From positions 9,013,001 to 9,077,000 of the forward strand of contig JAULSR010000001.1 in NCBI GenBank assembly GCA_030512295.1: a DNA stretch of 64,000 nucleotides, given 5' to 3'. The stretch is from Bombardia bombarda. Taxonomy: Eukaryota > Ascomycota > Sordariomycetes > Sordariales > Lasiosphaeriaceae. The first letter of the stretch is position 1; each line of letters opens with the position of its first letter. The position numbers and the translations under genes are program-made. The notes under the pieces were generated by a model, which was not told the DNA's origin, ran no database searches, and saw nothing but the letters and a program-made list of their open reading frames with translations. Positions 12,701 to 23,503 of the stretch are shown here, piece by piece.

Positions 12701-14073
12701 CAAAAGAGAAGGCCAAACCCCAACTGCGTATCATCGCCTATCGTCTGCAGTGGTTGGTTATTTCTCACAGTGTACAAAGTAAAAGAAACCATAGGTGTCC
12801 GATAGGGAAGCAGATCGTCTCCATCCTTGGCCGAATCCAGCCAGCCCAGCGCAAATCTATAGCATACTAACATGTCCAATGCCTTTGTCCCCCCCCCCCC
12901 CCCCCTGTGTTCAATCAAAATCAGTTTTCACACGTCTGTCGCCTCCCGCTGCTCTCCGCTTCAGCATGTCTCAGGTTGATGGCGCCGCCCTCTTGTGCTA
13001 CCGCGGATGTGGGACGCAGGATGAGATGAGATAGGACGGTACGATACTACGTAGAGAGGGAGACACAATGAGTGCCTAGGCAATTTCCAGGAAACACTGA
13101 GCTGAGTTGCCATCTGTAGGTGTGTTCCGCCAAGCAAAACAATAAAGTCAAAGTTTGTTTTATCATCCGACAGCCGTTACTGTCAAAGATATCTTACTGT
13201 TGGACAGGGTAGGTAGGTACCTACGTAGAGATGCGTAACTACAGCACTGGTCAATAAGTCTGCTAGTTAGCAGACTTGTTGACCATCGTTATACCTTTAG
13301 GCACGAAAGAGAATCCTAGTGCCATTGTATGTTTCTTGAAAACAGCAGCTAAGGGGGCACGATCCTAATACTATACCATATCGGTATTGAGGACGATTTA
13401 CTTGCTGTAAACACGATCTACAGCTGCAAAGTACATACCTCGATTGGTCCCGCTGTCAGGTTAAGGTAGTACAGTACATTTTCTTCACCTGGAATTTCTT
13501 TGGGGGAGGGGGGGGGGGGCTCGTCTAATAATTGATATGCGGCCGCAGGTAAATGTGACGGAGACAGTCGGACAACGCGCGGCGCGGGATATGTGTTGGT
13601 ACGACTTTGCAAACTTCTCATTGTACTGGTAGGCTAATAACAGTCAGGCGGCGCCATACCCTGGGCCATAGACCAAATTACCACGCAATATTACTACCAA
13701 CCACCAACCACATAGCTGTGTAGCTTCGACCGAACCGTTCTGCCCTCTGACCACGCAAAACTCTAACGCCGGTTATCAGCATTGTTTCTCGTTGATATTG
13801 AGTTTGGAGAGATGGAAGATCTTAGAGTGGCATATTGTGTTGGATTCGTAAGCGCCAAGTACGATACCGCCCACCTGGTCTAAGATTTCTATCAGTAGAT
13901 CGACAGTGCGCGGACAGCGAGGATTAGTTCGCTGGAGACATATGACATAATCTGCTCGGCTATCAGCAGAGGCGCAATCGGCGAGATTCTTCAGACCTTT
14001 AAGTTGGAAGGTCCATTTCAGTCATAAACGAGATGAGTGATGCATACAGCGTCATGCTAGGAGTTCGGCGAGC
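9772..14073. other. Intergenic region, 4.3 kb
   Basis: No gene supported. The part next to 9772 is the upstream region of the SYLF gene. A 265-codon minus frame at 10372-11169 has no domain and no codon bias. Homopolymers occur at 12889-12905 (C) and 13508-13519 (G). A perfect 12-bp palindrome GTAGGTACCTAC lies at 13213-13224. Confidence 0.5.
12889..12905. repeat. Poly-C run, 17 bases
   Basis: Seventeen consecutive C residues interrupt otherwise unique intergenic sequence. Similar long G runs occur at 13508-13519, 27829-27842 and 34516-34531. Such runs are places where read consensus is least reliable. Confidence 0.9.
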
Positions 14074-14580
14074 TCATGACGTGAGCTGTGAATGTGAGTT
14101 GTGGTACAGGTTATCGAATTCGTCGAATCTGAAGAGGAGGTAAAGAGAACACAAGATTAGGTTGGTCTCAATGGCATAGAAGAGGCTAGGTAGCTAACTC
14201 ACTGGAATAGACTGCTCCCCACCTCCTTCCGGCTCATGGGGAGCTTCACGGCCTTCTCGATGATATGCTTTGGCATGTCGGCCAAGACCGCCTCATTCTT
14301 CTTGTTGATGTGAAGGTTATGGCAGGGTGCACCCTCTGGCTGGTCTTGGTGCTTTACACAGGCACAAGCAAGGTAGTCGCCGGTGAACGAGGGCGAGTTG
14401 GTTCGAATCAGGAGGAGCGCCTCCAAATATCCCCAGCATCTCTCCCGCGGGGGCCGGACTGGGCTAATACGTATAAGTCAGTCAGTCGGCAGTCAGGTCG
14501 GCTTTGGGGACCTACTAGTCGGCGTGCGGAGTCTGAGGAGGATCAATAACCTCGTTCTCATCGTTAGGGTTAGAAGCCAT
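14074..14580 (-). CDS. Small conserved-looking protein of unknown function, 126 aa
   Basis: Reconstructed exons are 14580-14516, 14463-14203 and 14128-14074. Introns of 52 and 74 bp have GTAGGT...TTAG and GTGAGT...CTTCAG ends, and all phases close at 381 nt. The ATG sits in a strong Kozak context (GCCATGG). The protein starts MASNPNDENEVIDPPQTPHA, continues with a Cys-containing middle (DYLACACVKHQD, then APCHNLHINKK) and a charged C-terminal part (MPKHIIEKAVKLPMSRKEVG, ending HSQLTS). It has no signal peptide or membrane helix. I do not recognise the family. The CACACA-type microsatellite lies immediately upstream in the presumed leader. Coherent splicing and composition argue for a real gene; function unknown. 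Confidence 0.6.
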
Positions 14581-16018
14581 GGCTGTGTTTGTGTGCGTGT
14601 GTGTGTGTGTGTGTGTGCGTGTGTTGGATAAGGTTGAAAGAGAGGAGGAAAAGAATCGAGGGTACGGCGCGGTATAAGAGGGTGGGCGTGAACTGCACGA
14701 CGAGAAACGGCAGGAACTTTTTCTGGTGAAAGTGGATGTCCACCAGGACCTTTAGCATGACGAGCTGGAACAATGTGCAGCAGAGAATGCGGGAGAAGGC
14801 ATTTTGATAACCCAACGACAACGGCGGACACCGGGAATTTGTACAGGATAACAGCGTAATGGTTTCCTGAACACCCTCCTCGCTGATTTTACCAAGTTGC
14901 GCCTGCAACCACCTTCTAGAATACTTTGTTTTCTTGGCCTCAAATTCAATATCCTTTTCTTCGGTTTCTTCGCAGGGGCTGGCCAGGTCGTCGACTGGTT
15001 TGGACTCTTGCCGCTCTTGGGCCCTGACCGTCTCCTCCAGTCCCGAACGTTGACCTCCCGGCAGACGACACGGAAGGAATCCCGCATGTACGACATCGTA
15101 TGCTGTACACAAAAGTACTGGTGCCGTTTGCAGTACTTTGGCTTGTTCCTCGTCATCCTGCAGGTGCTTCCAAAAGCACCAGGACAATGGTGGTGGTTGG
15201 TGTGGTTGGCTTACCCAGCCACTTCTCTGTGCCGAGTCATAACTTGCACAAGGATGATCGAGGTCCAGACGGCTGGCCGCGAAATATGAGAGTTGGGGGC
15301 CCGACTGACCTTGAGAAAGTAGCACTTGGGAAACGTACCGTTTTAGCGCGTTAATGGTGTAAGATGTGTGTTGCATCTTTTTGATTTAAACAACGGCCCA
15401 TACCATAAGTAATAAAAAACAATGCTGTTTTGAACAGACTGACCGCGATTATCGGTGCCACTATTATATTCCTTTTATATACTATTTTCTCCACCGTAGC
15501 ATAAAGTGATTTGGTTCTGATAAACGACTTCAATGCCAGGCACCTGGGAAAGTGTTACTACATTTGAATAACAAAAGGTGAAGAACCCGTGGAAACCCCG
15601 GTACATAAAGATTTTAAAATTGCATGTATAGATTCATGATACTTTGATTTGTATAAGGGAGAGAGAGTCGGAGACTGAAAAAGTATGGTGGACCTTTAAT
15701 TGTTTAAACAATCGTTTGAACCACCCATTTGATTTTTTTTCTCTCTTTATCACCATGAAAATGAAAGCAAGCTTTGCCCCCAACTCTATACACCAGTAGT
15801 ACATAGAACATGAAATTGTTGTCTTTTTAGTGCCGTCTAACACCTCACTGCAACTGCTTGCTGCTGACAAAGTAACCAACTGGTATTACAAACCATCAGA
15901 ATAAAATCTTGTATACAGAAAGAAGCTGTCACTGTAGCGACCCATTTATGAGTCTCGCTCCCTCTCCTTTGTCATTCATCAAGTCCCCATTTCCTTCTAT
16001 CCTCCTGGGACATCATAT
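14581..16018. other. Intergenic region between the small gene and FOX2
   Basis: This stretch holds the 3' flank of FOX2 and the upstream region of the small gene at 14074-14580. A 268-codon frame on the minus strand (15376-14570) covers much of it, but its end is just the translated CA microsatellite and it has no domain, so I do not call it. Confidence 0.45.
14590..14624. repeat. GT/CA microsatellite
   Basis: A run of GT dinucleotides with a few GC interruptions directly precedes the ATG of the small gene on the minus strand, so it would read as CA repeats in the 5' leader. Confidence 0.85.
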
Positions 16019-19000
16019 CTACAACTTACCCCCCTCAACCAACTCGGCCGCAGCACCGCCAATGGCTAGCTTGCCCGTCTCCTTGACCTTGGTCTGGAAG
16101 ATGACCTTGTTGCCATCCTTCCACATCTCCGTCACAAGCGTCTGGCCAGGAAGGACAGTGCCAGCAAAGCGAACCTTGATGTTCTTGAAGGGGCCGAATC
16201 TGTTGATAGGCAATCACAAGTTAGCAAGCCACTCCTGCAAAAAACAAACAGACTGTGGTTGATTGAAAAAAAAAAAAAAAAAAGACATACTTCTCATAAA
16301 CCGCCTTGCCCGCAATACCAAAGAAGCACAACCCATGCAGAATCGGCTGCTTGAACCCACCCATCTTGGCGAACTGGGGGTCGACATGCAGAGGACTATT
16401 ATCAACCACAAATATCAGCATCAATCTCATCCATCCCCGCTCCAAACGAAGAACTCACTTATAATCTCCACTCAACCGATATAACGCAGCCTGCTCCTCC
16501 GTCGTCTTCTCCTCAACCACCACATCCGGCATCCTATTCGGAATCTTATTCGCCGCCGTGCTGGCCCCGCGATCTGTCGGCTTCTTCTGCCCGCCGAACC
16601 CGCCGCACCCTCTCAGGAACACCGTCATTTCATTATAGAAAATCTCCTCGCCCGTCTCGGCGTTGACCGTCGTGACCGCGCTCTTCACCACGGCCGCGTT
16701 GCCCTTGTCCACAACCTCGAGCAGCTTGCCCTTAGAGACGAGCCGGCCGCTGGTCGGGATCGGGTACTTGCGCACCTCGAGGTACTGCTCGCCGTGCAGC
16801 AGCATCATGGGCGAGAAGTTGGGCACGATGTCGTCAAAGTTGTAGGGCATCTCGGCGTCAAAGGGCGGGATCACGCCAAAGGTCGGGATCACCTTGAAGT
16901 CGTCGCTGCCCTCGAACACATAGGGCAGGTCGGTGCGCTTGGCGCCGACACCGAGGTTGTAGAGCATGACGTCGCGCTCCGTGTACTTGTACTCGGTGCC
17001 CTGGCCCTCGGTCTTGAGCGCCTTCTGGATGGCCTCGCGGTACTGGCTGCCCTCATCTGACGATGAAGACGATTCACTCTGCACACAACACAAGAGAACA
17101 AAAGGTTAACATCAAAATCATCAAATTGTTACACTATAATTGCTATGATACATATTCGTATTGACTCAAGGCAGGAGGTGGACAAGGGCAGGAAAAAGAA
17201 CTAGGGAAGAGAAGAGTTCTCATACCTTTCCACTCCTGTTTTCCATGTTGGCCATAATCTTCTGCAAGCTGTCCTGTGTCTTCTCGGGGTGGTCCGCGCG
17301 CTTGTCAAACGTGACAATGTCCTTCCAGTTCTTGGCCACCTCCTCAGGCGTGAGGGACACGTCTACGGGGAAGCCGTAGCCGCCTGTGCGCTGCCACCTC
17401 GTCCGGCCGATCCAGCCGCTGCCGACCTCGTACAGGCCGCCCGTGGGGTTCTTAGGCACCTTGTCGCTGCAGAGCGCCAAAACCAGGGGCGCAATGTAGT
17501 CGGGCTTGAACGCCTGGACCAGCTCCTCGGGAAGGATGGTCTTGGTCATGGCGGTGCCGGCGTTGGGCGCAATCGTGTTGACAAAGATGTTGTACTTGGC
17601 ACCTTCTAGCGCGAGGGCGCGCGAGAAGCCGAGGATGGCGCATTTCTATTATCAAACAAAGTCAGTATATCATGATTTTTATACCAGTAAAGTGATTGTG
17701 GAGTGATGCTTACCGCCGCAGAGTAGTTGGCCTGGCCAAAGTTGCCATAGATACCGCTGGTGGAGGTGGTGTTGAGCACGCGGCCGTACTTCTGCTTAAG
17801 GAAGTAGGGCCAGGCGGCCTTGGTGACCTTGTAGGTGCCGCGGGCATGGACGTTCATGACGGGATCCCAGAGGCTGTCATCCATGTTGTTGAAGGCCTTG
17901 TCGCGGAGGATACCGGCGTTGTTCACAACAATATCGACGCGGCCGAAAGCATCAATGGCAGCCTTGACAACGGCATCGCCGTCCTCAGCCGAGAACTTGG
18001 CGCCAACGGCCTTGCCACCCATCTTCTTAATCTCGTTGACAACGTCATCGGGGTTAGCGAGATCGTTAACGACGATGGAGGCGCCGTGCCTGGCAAAGGC
18101 CAAGCAGTAGGCGCGGCCGATACCGGCACCACCTCCGGTGACGAGGGCGACACGACCGATGAAGTCGAGCTTCTCGCCCTGCTCATTGGGGCCCATCTTC
18201 ATCGAGTCCTCGAGGAGGGAGAGGAAGTCATTGGGTCCGCTGGGGTACTGAGGGTTGGAGAAGTCCGAGACCTGGTCCCACTTCTTGAGGACGGCGCCGG
18301 GGGTGTAGCTGTCGTCGCACTTGAGAAGCTGGCCGCTGGAGCGCTCCCACCGGAGCTTGGCGATGTGACCACCGCCGACCTCGAAGATGGCACCGTTCTC
18401 GCTCGTGTTGTTCTTGTGGACCAAGACGGCGACGAGGGGGACAACCCACTCGGGCTTCATGAGGGCGAGCACATCTGGGGGCATGATGGTCTCGGTCATG
18501 CGGCTGGCGGCGACAGGGGCGATGACGTTGGAGATGATGTTGTACTTGACACCCTCCTTAGCGAGGGTCTCTGTAAAGCCAACCATGGCAAGCTTGGCGG
18601 CCGAGTAGTTGGCCTGGCCAAAGTTGCCGAACAGACCGGCGGCAGAGGCGGTGTTGATGACGCGACCGTACTTTTGCTTGCGGAAGTGAGGCCATGCGGC
18701 GCGGGCGCACTTGTAGCTGCCCTTGACGTGGACCTTGAAGATGAGGTCCCAGTCCTGGTCCTTCATATTCTTGAAGCTGATATCGCGCAGGATACCGGCG
18801 TTGTTGATGAGGATGTCGATGCGACCAAAGGCCTTGATGGCCGTCTCGATGATCTTGTCGCCATCCTCGACGCTGTCGTAGTTGGCAACGGCCTTGCCGC
18901 CAGCGGCCTTGATCTCGTTGACAACAACATCGGCAGCCTGTTATTGTTGGCAGTATTTGTTAGTACTTGAGATCAATGCGACGGAATGCGACGGGAGATG

Positions 19001-19181
19001 GATCATCAATTGATGGACTTACCTTGGAGGAGTTGCCTTCGCCGTTAAAGGAGGCGCCGAGGTCGTTGACGACGACGCTGGCACCCCGCGAGGCGAAGAA
19101 GGTGGCATAGGCCTTGCCCAGACCGCCGCCAGCGCCGGTAACGACGACGACCTGGCCGTCGTATCTCAATTGCTCCGCCAT
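16019..19181 (-). CDS. FOX2: Peroxisomal multifunctional beta-oxidation enzyme (hydratase-dehydrogenase)
   Basis: Six exons (19181-19023, 18937-17714, 17645-17226, 17078-16459, 16395-16291, 16199-16019) give 902 aa, the usual length. Two tandem short-chain dehydrogenase domains come first: TGAGGGLG at 15-22 with YSAAK at 164-168, then TGGGAGIG at 320-327 with a second YSAAK at 458-462 split by an intron. A C-terminal hotdog hydratase-2 domain follows with YRLSGDYNPLHVDP (about 801-814; D806 and H811 are the expected catalytic pair). It converts trans-2-enoyl-CoA via (3R)-hydroxyacyl-CoA to 3-ketoacyl-CoA in peroxisomes or glyoxysomes. The C-terminus is GKL, a non-canonical PTS1-like tripeptide overlapping a consensus splice donor. 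An 18-base poly-A (poly-T on the sense strand) lies in the last intron. Two CCGAGG words lie upstream. Confidence 0.95.
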
Positions 19182-19480
19182 CTTGGGTGTGTATATGTGT
19201 GAGTATGACGTGTGTGACGTGCGATTTCCTGTTAGAGGTGGCTTCTCTCTGAAGCAAATAACAGGAATCGAGATGCAAAAATACAGAACTACTCGACAAA
19301 TCCAAATCGCGGGTATTGAAACAAGAGGTTGGATGGGGAATGGAATGCGGTGATTAATCGGTATTGGAGGTGAGGTTGTTTGCTTGTCGTTGGCACTCTA
19401 ATAAAGGGTCGGCTGCAAATAAAGGGCGACGCTGGTGTCGGCAAGTGGACGTCCAGCCTGAGGGATGCCGGCTGGCTAAG

Positions 19481-19486
19481 CCGAGG
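19481..19486. promoter_or_regulatory. CCGAGG core, candidate FarA/FarB site
   Basis: CCGAGG (CCTCGG on the other strand) lies 300 bp upstream of the FOX2 start codon. CCTCGG is the known core bound by the FarA and FarB zinc-cluster activators of fatty-acid genes in Aspergillus nidulans. Assignment here rests on the word and its position only. Confidence 0.5.
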
Positions 19487-19553
19487 CAAGACCAGAACAA
19501 GACAGGCCTGCCAATGGGTGCTTCCATTGCCTGCTCCACTGCCTGCTCTTTTG

Positions 19554-19559
19554 CCGAGG
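19554..19559. promoter_or_regulatory. Second CCGAGG core upstream of FOX2
   Basis: A second copy of the same six-base core in the same orientation, 73 bp further from FOX2. Two copies within 80 bp of each other in a beta-oxidation promoter strengthen the reading as a fatty-acid response element. Confidence 0.5.
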
Positions 19560-20802
19560 GCGGGGCACCATGCCAATTCCCAGTCGTCCTCCGCAGTAGC
19601 GCTAGCTCCTCGTTCACTTAACTCGGGGGAGCTTTGGTTAGCCCCCCTCGACCCTTTTGTCCGTCACATGTTAGCCCGCCCCAGGTCGCACCAGAGTTTA
19701 CTCAGTGGCCAAGCCATGTCGCGAGGTCGGGTGTTCTTATCCCATGCCTGCCATGCCATGGATGACGTTTGCCCATCGAGGTAAAACATTCTTGTTAGAA
19801 TATCCCGAAGCCACCGAGCCAGCTGAAAAGGCCATTAAAAGAAATATTGTTTGTTAAATCACAAATCATAATGATGATCCAGGCATCTTACCCAATCTCA
19901 ATGTAAAAGGATCAAATGCTATTCTTGAATATCTCGGATTGGCGCGTATTTGGCGGCCGAGCTGGACATGTCTCCGACGAGGGATCCTAGGATGCGGTCA
20001 CATGAGTCGCGTTTTCTCCAGGAGGTCCAGGTACCGTTATTAAGCGAGACAGCCAGTCGACGCCAAATACAATGTGAATTCGAGACATGCAAAAGAAGCT
20101 GCCCGTCCGCTCCTTCCTTCCAGTTCTTATAAAAGCTGGCTGCATCATGTCCGAGCGTGCCGGCGGCGGCAGAAGGGGGAAGGCGCAGGTTTAAACCTTC
20201 CGCTCTCGTGGAAGGTGCAGATGGTGCAGAATATGAGCAAAAGCTTCCATCCAGACGAACAGCCTCTCTCTCTGCTCTCCGCACTCCCGCCCTGTCCCAT
20301 CTCCATCATCTTGGCAGCAACTCGTGGCCTAGACCAAGACTCTTGTCCCGCTCGCTCAAGGCGTGGAAAAATAATCGCGGAGAAGCGGGCAGCGGAGAAA
20401 ACCCCACATTCTCCCCCACCAATTGGCTCCTTTTCCCCAGTCAGCCCCAGACAAGCCAGCCAGACTGACCAGCCAGACTGTCGTCATTTTCCCCACGACC
20501 GAGAAAGGCGGGCGGGCGCATGCCGGATCGGGCGAGGGCTTTTGAGGCTGCAGAGTGGAACGACTGGTTGGGACCACAAACCTACCTACAGTGTATGCGC
20601 CATGGACCGTCTGTTGCTACGAATAGAACTAAACAGGACGTCGTGGGCCCTCCATGCCTCATGCCACGCCTTGCACGCCTCATGCCATGCTTCATGCTTG
20701 CCTGCCCAACTGCAACACCGCTCCTTTTCCGAACATCAAGGTCCATCGCAAGGTTTAGCTAGCTAGCTGCTGCTACCAAGACCCAGACCGTACCCCAAGA
20801 GA

Positions 20803-22087
20803 ATGGCCACCACCATGGCCACGGCCACGGCTATGGCAGCCACCGACGCCCCGCTGCAGTCCCGCTCCGTCGACGACAAGTCCCCCATCTGCGTGCCCTT
20901 TATTCTGTCGCGTGTCGAGGCATACCGAAAGGAGCACCCCAACAGCGTGCGGCCCTTCATCATCGGCCTAAACGGCGTGCAGGGCGTCGGCAAGACCACC
21001 CTCGTGCGCGCCCTGGCTGATGCCCTCCAGGGCCGCGAGGGTCTGCAGACATTGGTTGTCAGCATCGACGACTTTTACCTGACCCACGCCGACCAGTTGG
21101 CCCTGGCGGCTGCCCATCCAGACAATGCACTCGTGCAGTACAGGGGCGAGCCAGGTATGTGGTTGGCTGTATTTTATTCTCCAATCTCCCTTTTTCCCAA
21201 TTCCCCGTTTCCCGTTTCCCCTCTGTCAGTGTAGTTAGTATGTACACACCCCCTATCACCGACCCCCTGCCCCTTTTCTCCAACACCTACCCAACACCTA
21301 ACACCCAGCGCCCAGCACCCAGCACCCAAATAACCACACCCAAACAAAACCTCATTACCTAAATAGGCCTTGACTTAAATGCTCACCTCTTCACTAGGAA
21401 CGCACGACATCCCCCTCCTGACCTCCTTCTTCGCCTCCCTCTGCGCCGGCCTCCCCACCGCCGTCCCAGCCTACGACAAATCCGCCTTCTCCGGGCTCGG
21501 CGACCGCCTACCCCCCAGCTCCTGGACCACCATCAACAACACCTCTCCCACCCCCTATCCCCATCACCAACACCCCCAAATCCCCCTCCTCCACCCCTAA
21601 ACAACAAACCCAACCCCAAGAAACCACCACAAGACCAATCCAAGTAGTAATCCTCGAAGGCTGGCTAACCGGCTTCCGCCCCCTGGCCCCCTCCGCCGTC
21701 GAAGCCAAGTGGCGCTCCCCCACCTCGCGCACCCTGCACAACCACACCCTCGCCCACCTGCTCTTCATCAACGAGCAGCTCGCCCGTTACGACCCCGTCA
21801 CCGACCTCTTCGACGCCTTCATCCACATCGACGCCGAGGACCTGTCCTTCGTCTACGACTGGCGCCGCCAGCAAGAGGCCCAGCTGCGCCGCGAGCGCGG
21901 CGAGGAGAACGCCATGAGCGACGACGAGGTGGTGCGCTTCGTGGACGCTTATTATCCCGCCTACGAGCTGTATGTTGATGGGCTGCGGGAGGAGGGTGTG
22001 TTTAGGCCGGTGGGAAGTAGGAAGGGGTGTTCGTTGCGGTTGGTGGTGGATCAGGTGAGGAGTGTGGTTGATAGGGTTGTTGTGTGA
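20803..22087 (+). CDS. TDA10: Tda10/glycerate-kinase-like P-loop protein, with apparent frameshift
   Basis: Exon 1 is 20803-21154; intron 21155-21397 (GTATGT...CACTAG); exon 2 runs to the TGA at 22085-22087. The N-terminal half has a Walker A (GLNGVQGVGKTT), then VVSIDDFYLTH and, after the intron, YDKSAFSGLGDRLP. The C-terminal half resumes with VVILEGWLTGFRPL and INEQLARYDPVTDLFDAFIH. This is the order of the Tda10 / D-glycerate 3-kinase-like ATP-binding family (S. cerevisiae Tda10 is of unknown substrate). The two halves are in different frames: codons start at 1 mod 3 before, and 2 mod 3 after, a Pro/Thr-rich linker at about 21535-21620. That stretch has no GT donor, so an intron is excluded. 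One extra base in a C run would explain it; without it the protein is about 346 aa. Confidence 0.8.
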
Positions 22088-23503
22088 TGATGGTGCTGGA
22101 ATATTTGGGTTCGTTAGGTTAGTGTTTTGTAGCAGTCTATTTAGGTCTATGGTGGACTTTGTCTTGTTTTCCTAGGTAGTAGTATTCTTGGAATATAACA
22201 CCTGGATACCAGTATGTCCTATGTTCTACCTCCTAGCTCTGCTAGATTTCCTGCTGGTCACAAGTTGGCTGATTACGACACCATCATTGATATAGTAAAC
22301 AGAAGTCAAACCAAACAACGTCTATTGACAAGTATAACAGATACGCTAAATACCCAGCCAACAACAGACAGGCCTGTGATACCCGTGCTGCGCATACCCC
22401 TGTATCCCTATATCTATATAAAGTATAAATATGTCCGTATAGATATGCTATGTACACACATAGTAAGTAGAAGGGGGTGTTGAATTGGGGTAGGTGTGTA
22501 CGATGATGTAATGTGTAGGGAGTTAGGTAGATAGGTACCCAGGAAATGTCAATGTGCAACAATCCAGCCAGCCAGCCAGCCACTACCCCAGGTTTGGTCT
22601 TGTCTTTTTTTTTTTCGTTCATGTCATGTCGTGTCGTGTCATATCATATCGTGTCGTGTCGTATCATGTCGTTCATTTATATCCCATTCGTCAAAAGAAA
22701 GAAACAAAAAGCCAATCATCAGTCATCGTGAAATTGTCGTTTATCACATTCGTCAGAACCCTCAAAAGCCAACCAATCGTAAGTGCGTATGTGTCATCGT
22801 CAGTATCGTTTATCATTGTATGTCCGGTTATATGTGCCATGAGTGAAGTGGGTGTGTATGTATATGCGTTGCGTCGTCAGAGAATTCGTATGTCGTTTTC
22901 ACCCACACCAAACCAACCAGCCAGTCAACCAACCACCCAGCCCTTCCAATTGATGCCCAAGATAAACGTGAGTGGAAATGGAATGAAGTGTTTGGGAAGA
23001 AATATCGACGAAACGGAGTAAGGTGAGATGCATAACCCATAAAAGACCAAAGAGTATTCCAAGAAAGACAGGCCAAAATTGTCCAAAAACGCCACTCAAG
23101 ATAAAATCGCAAGAATACTGTACTGTGTCCGAGTCTCTGTGTATCGTTTCGTTTTTCTGTTGTTCATATACGCCTGCCAAAGGGCAAAGCCAGCCAGCCT
23201 TTAGCAAATGTTGCTGTTGCAACCTGCGAAACAGCAAGAGACAGACAAAACAGCCCGCCCGAGCAAAGCAAGCAAATGTGACAAGAGGGACAAGGCGAGG
23301 TCAACTCCCCACACCCTCGCGCATGTGCAGTATACACTTGGCCACCCACTGACCGAACCGACTCAACCCAAACACCACTCATGTCTTGAAAAAGGACAAA
23401 CAACCTCCCACCCAGCCAGATCAGACAGACAGACTTTGACCGCGCAACAGCGCTATTACCACACCCGCCGCACTCCCAACCCCAATCCCAGTCCCCAATT
23501 CCC
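22088..23503. other. Intergenic region between convergent genes
   Basis: Contains the 3' flanks of the TDA10-like and Ecm11-like genes, which converge. A degenerate five-base repeat of TGTCA/TGTCG type spans about 22621-22672. Nothing coding is supported. Confidence 0.5.

Larger units (their letters stand above)
19182..20802. other. Divergent promoter region, FOX2 and TDA10-like
   Basis: This 1.6-kb gap separates two genes pointing away from each other. It holds the two CCGAGG cores near FOX2. No coding sequence could be supported; frames such as 20074-20766 (+) lack domains. Confidence 0.55.

Noticed and set aside
14397..14412. Box-B-like GGTTCGAATC word suggesting a tRNA
   Set aside because: It lies in exon 2 of the small gene and no cloverleaf partner sequences are visible; no tRNA or rRNA gene was recognised in the window.
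14570..15376. 268-codon minus-strand frame
   Set aside because: Ends in translated CA repeats, overlaps the start of the better supported small gene in another frame, and no domain is seen.
17696..18970. 424-codon plus-strand frame
   Set aside because: It is antisense to FOX2 exon 2; GC-ending codons of the real gene keep the opposite strand open. Its Gly/Val/Asp-rich peptide has no domain.
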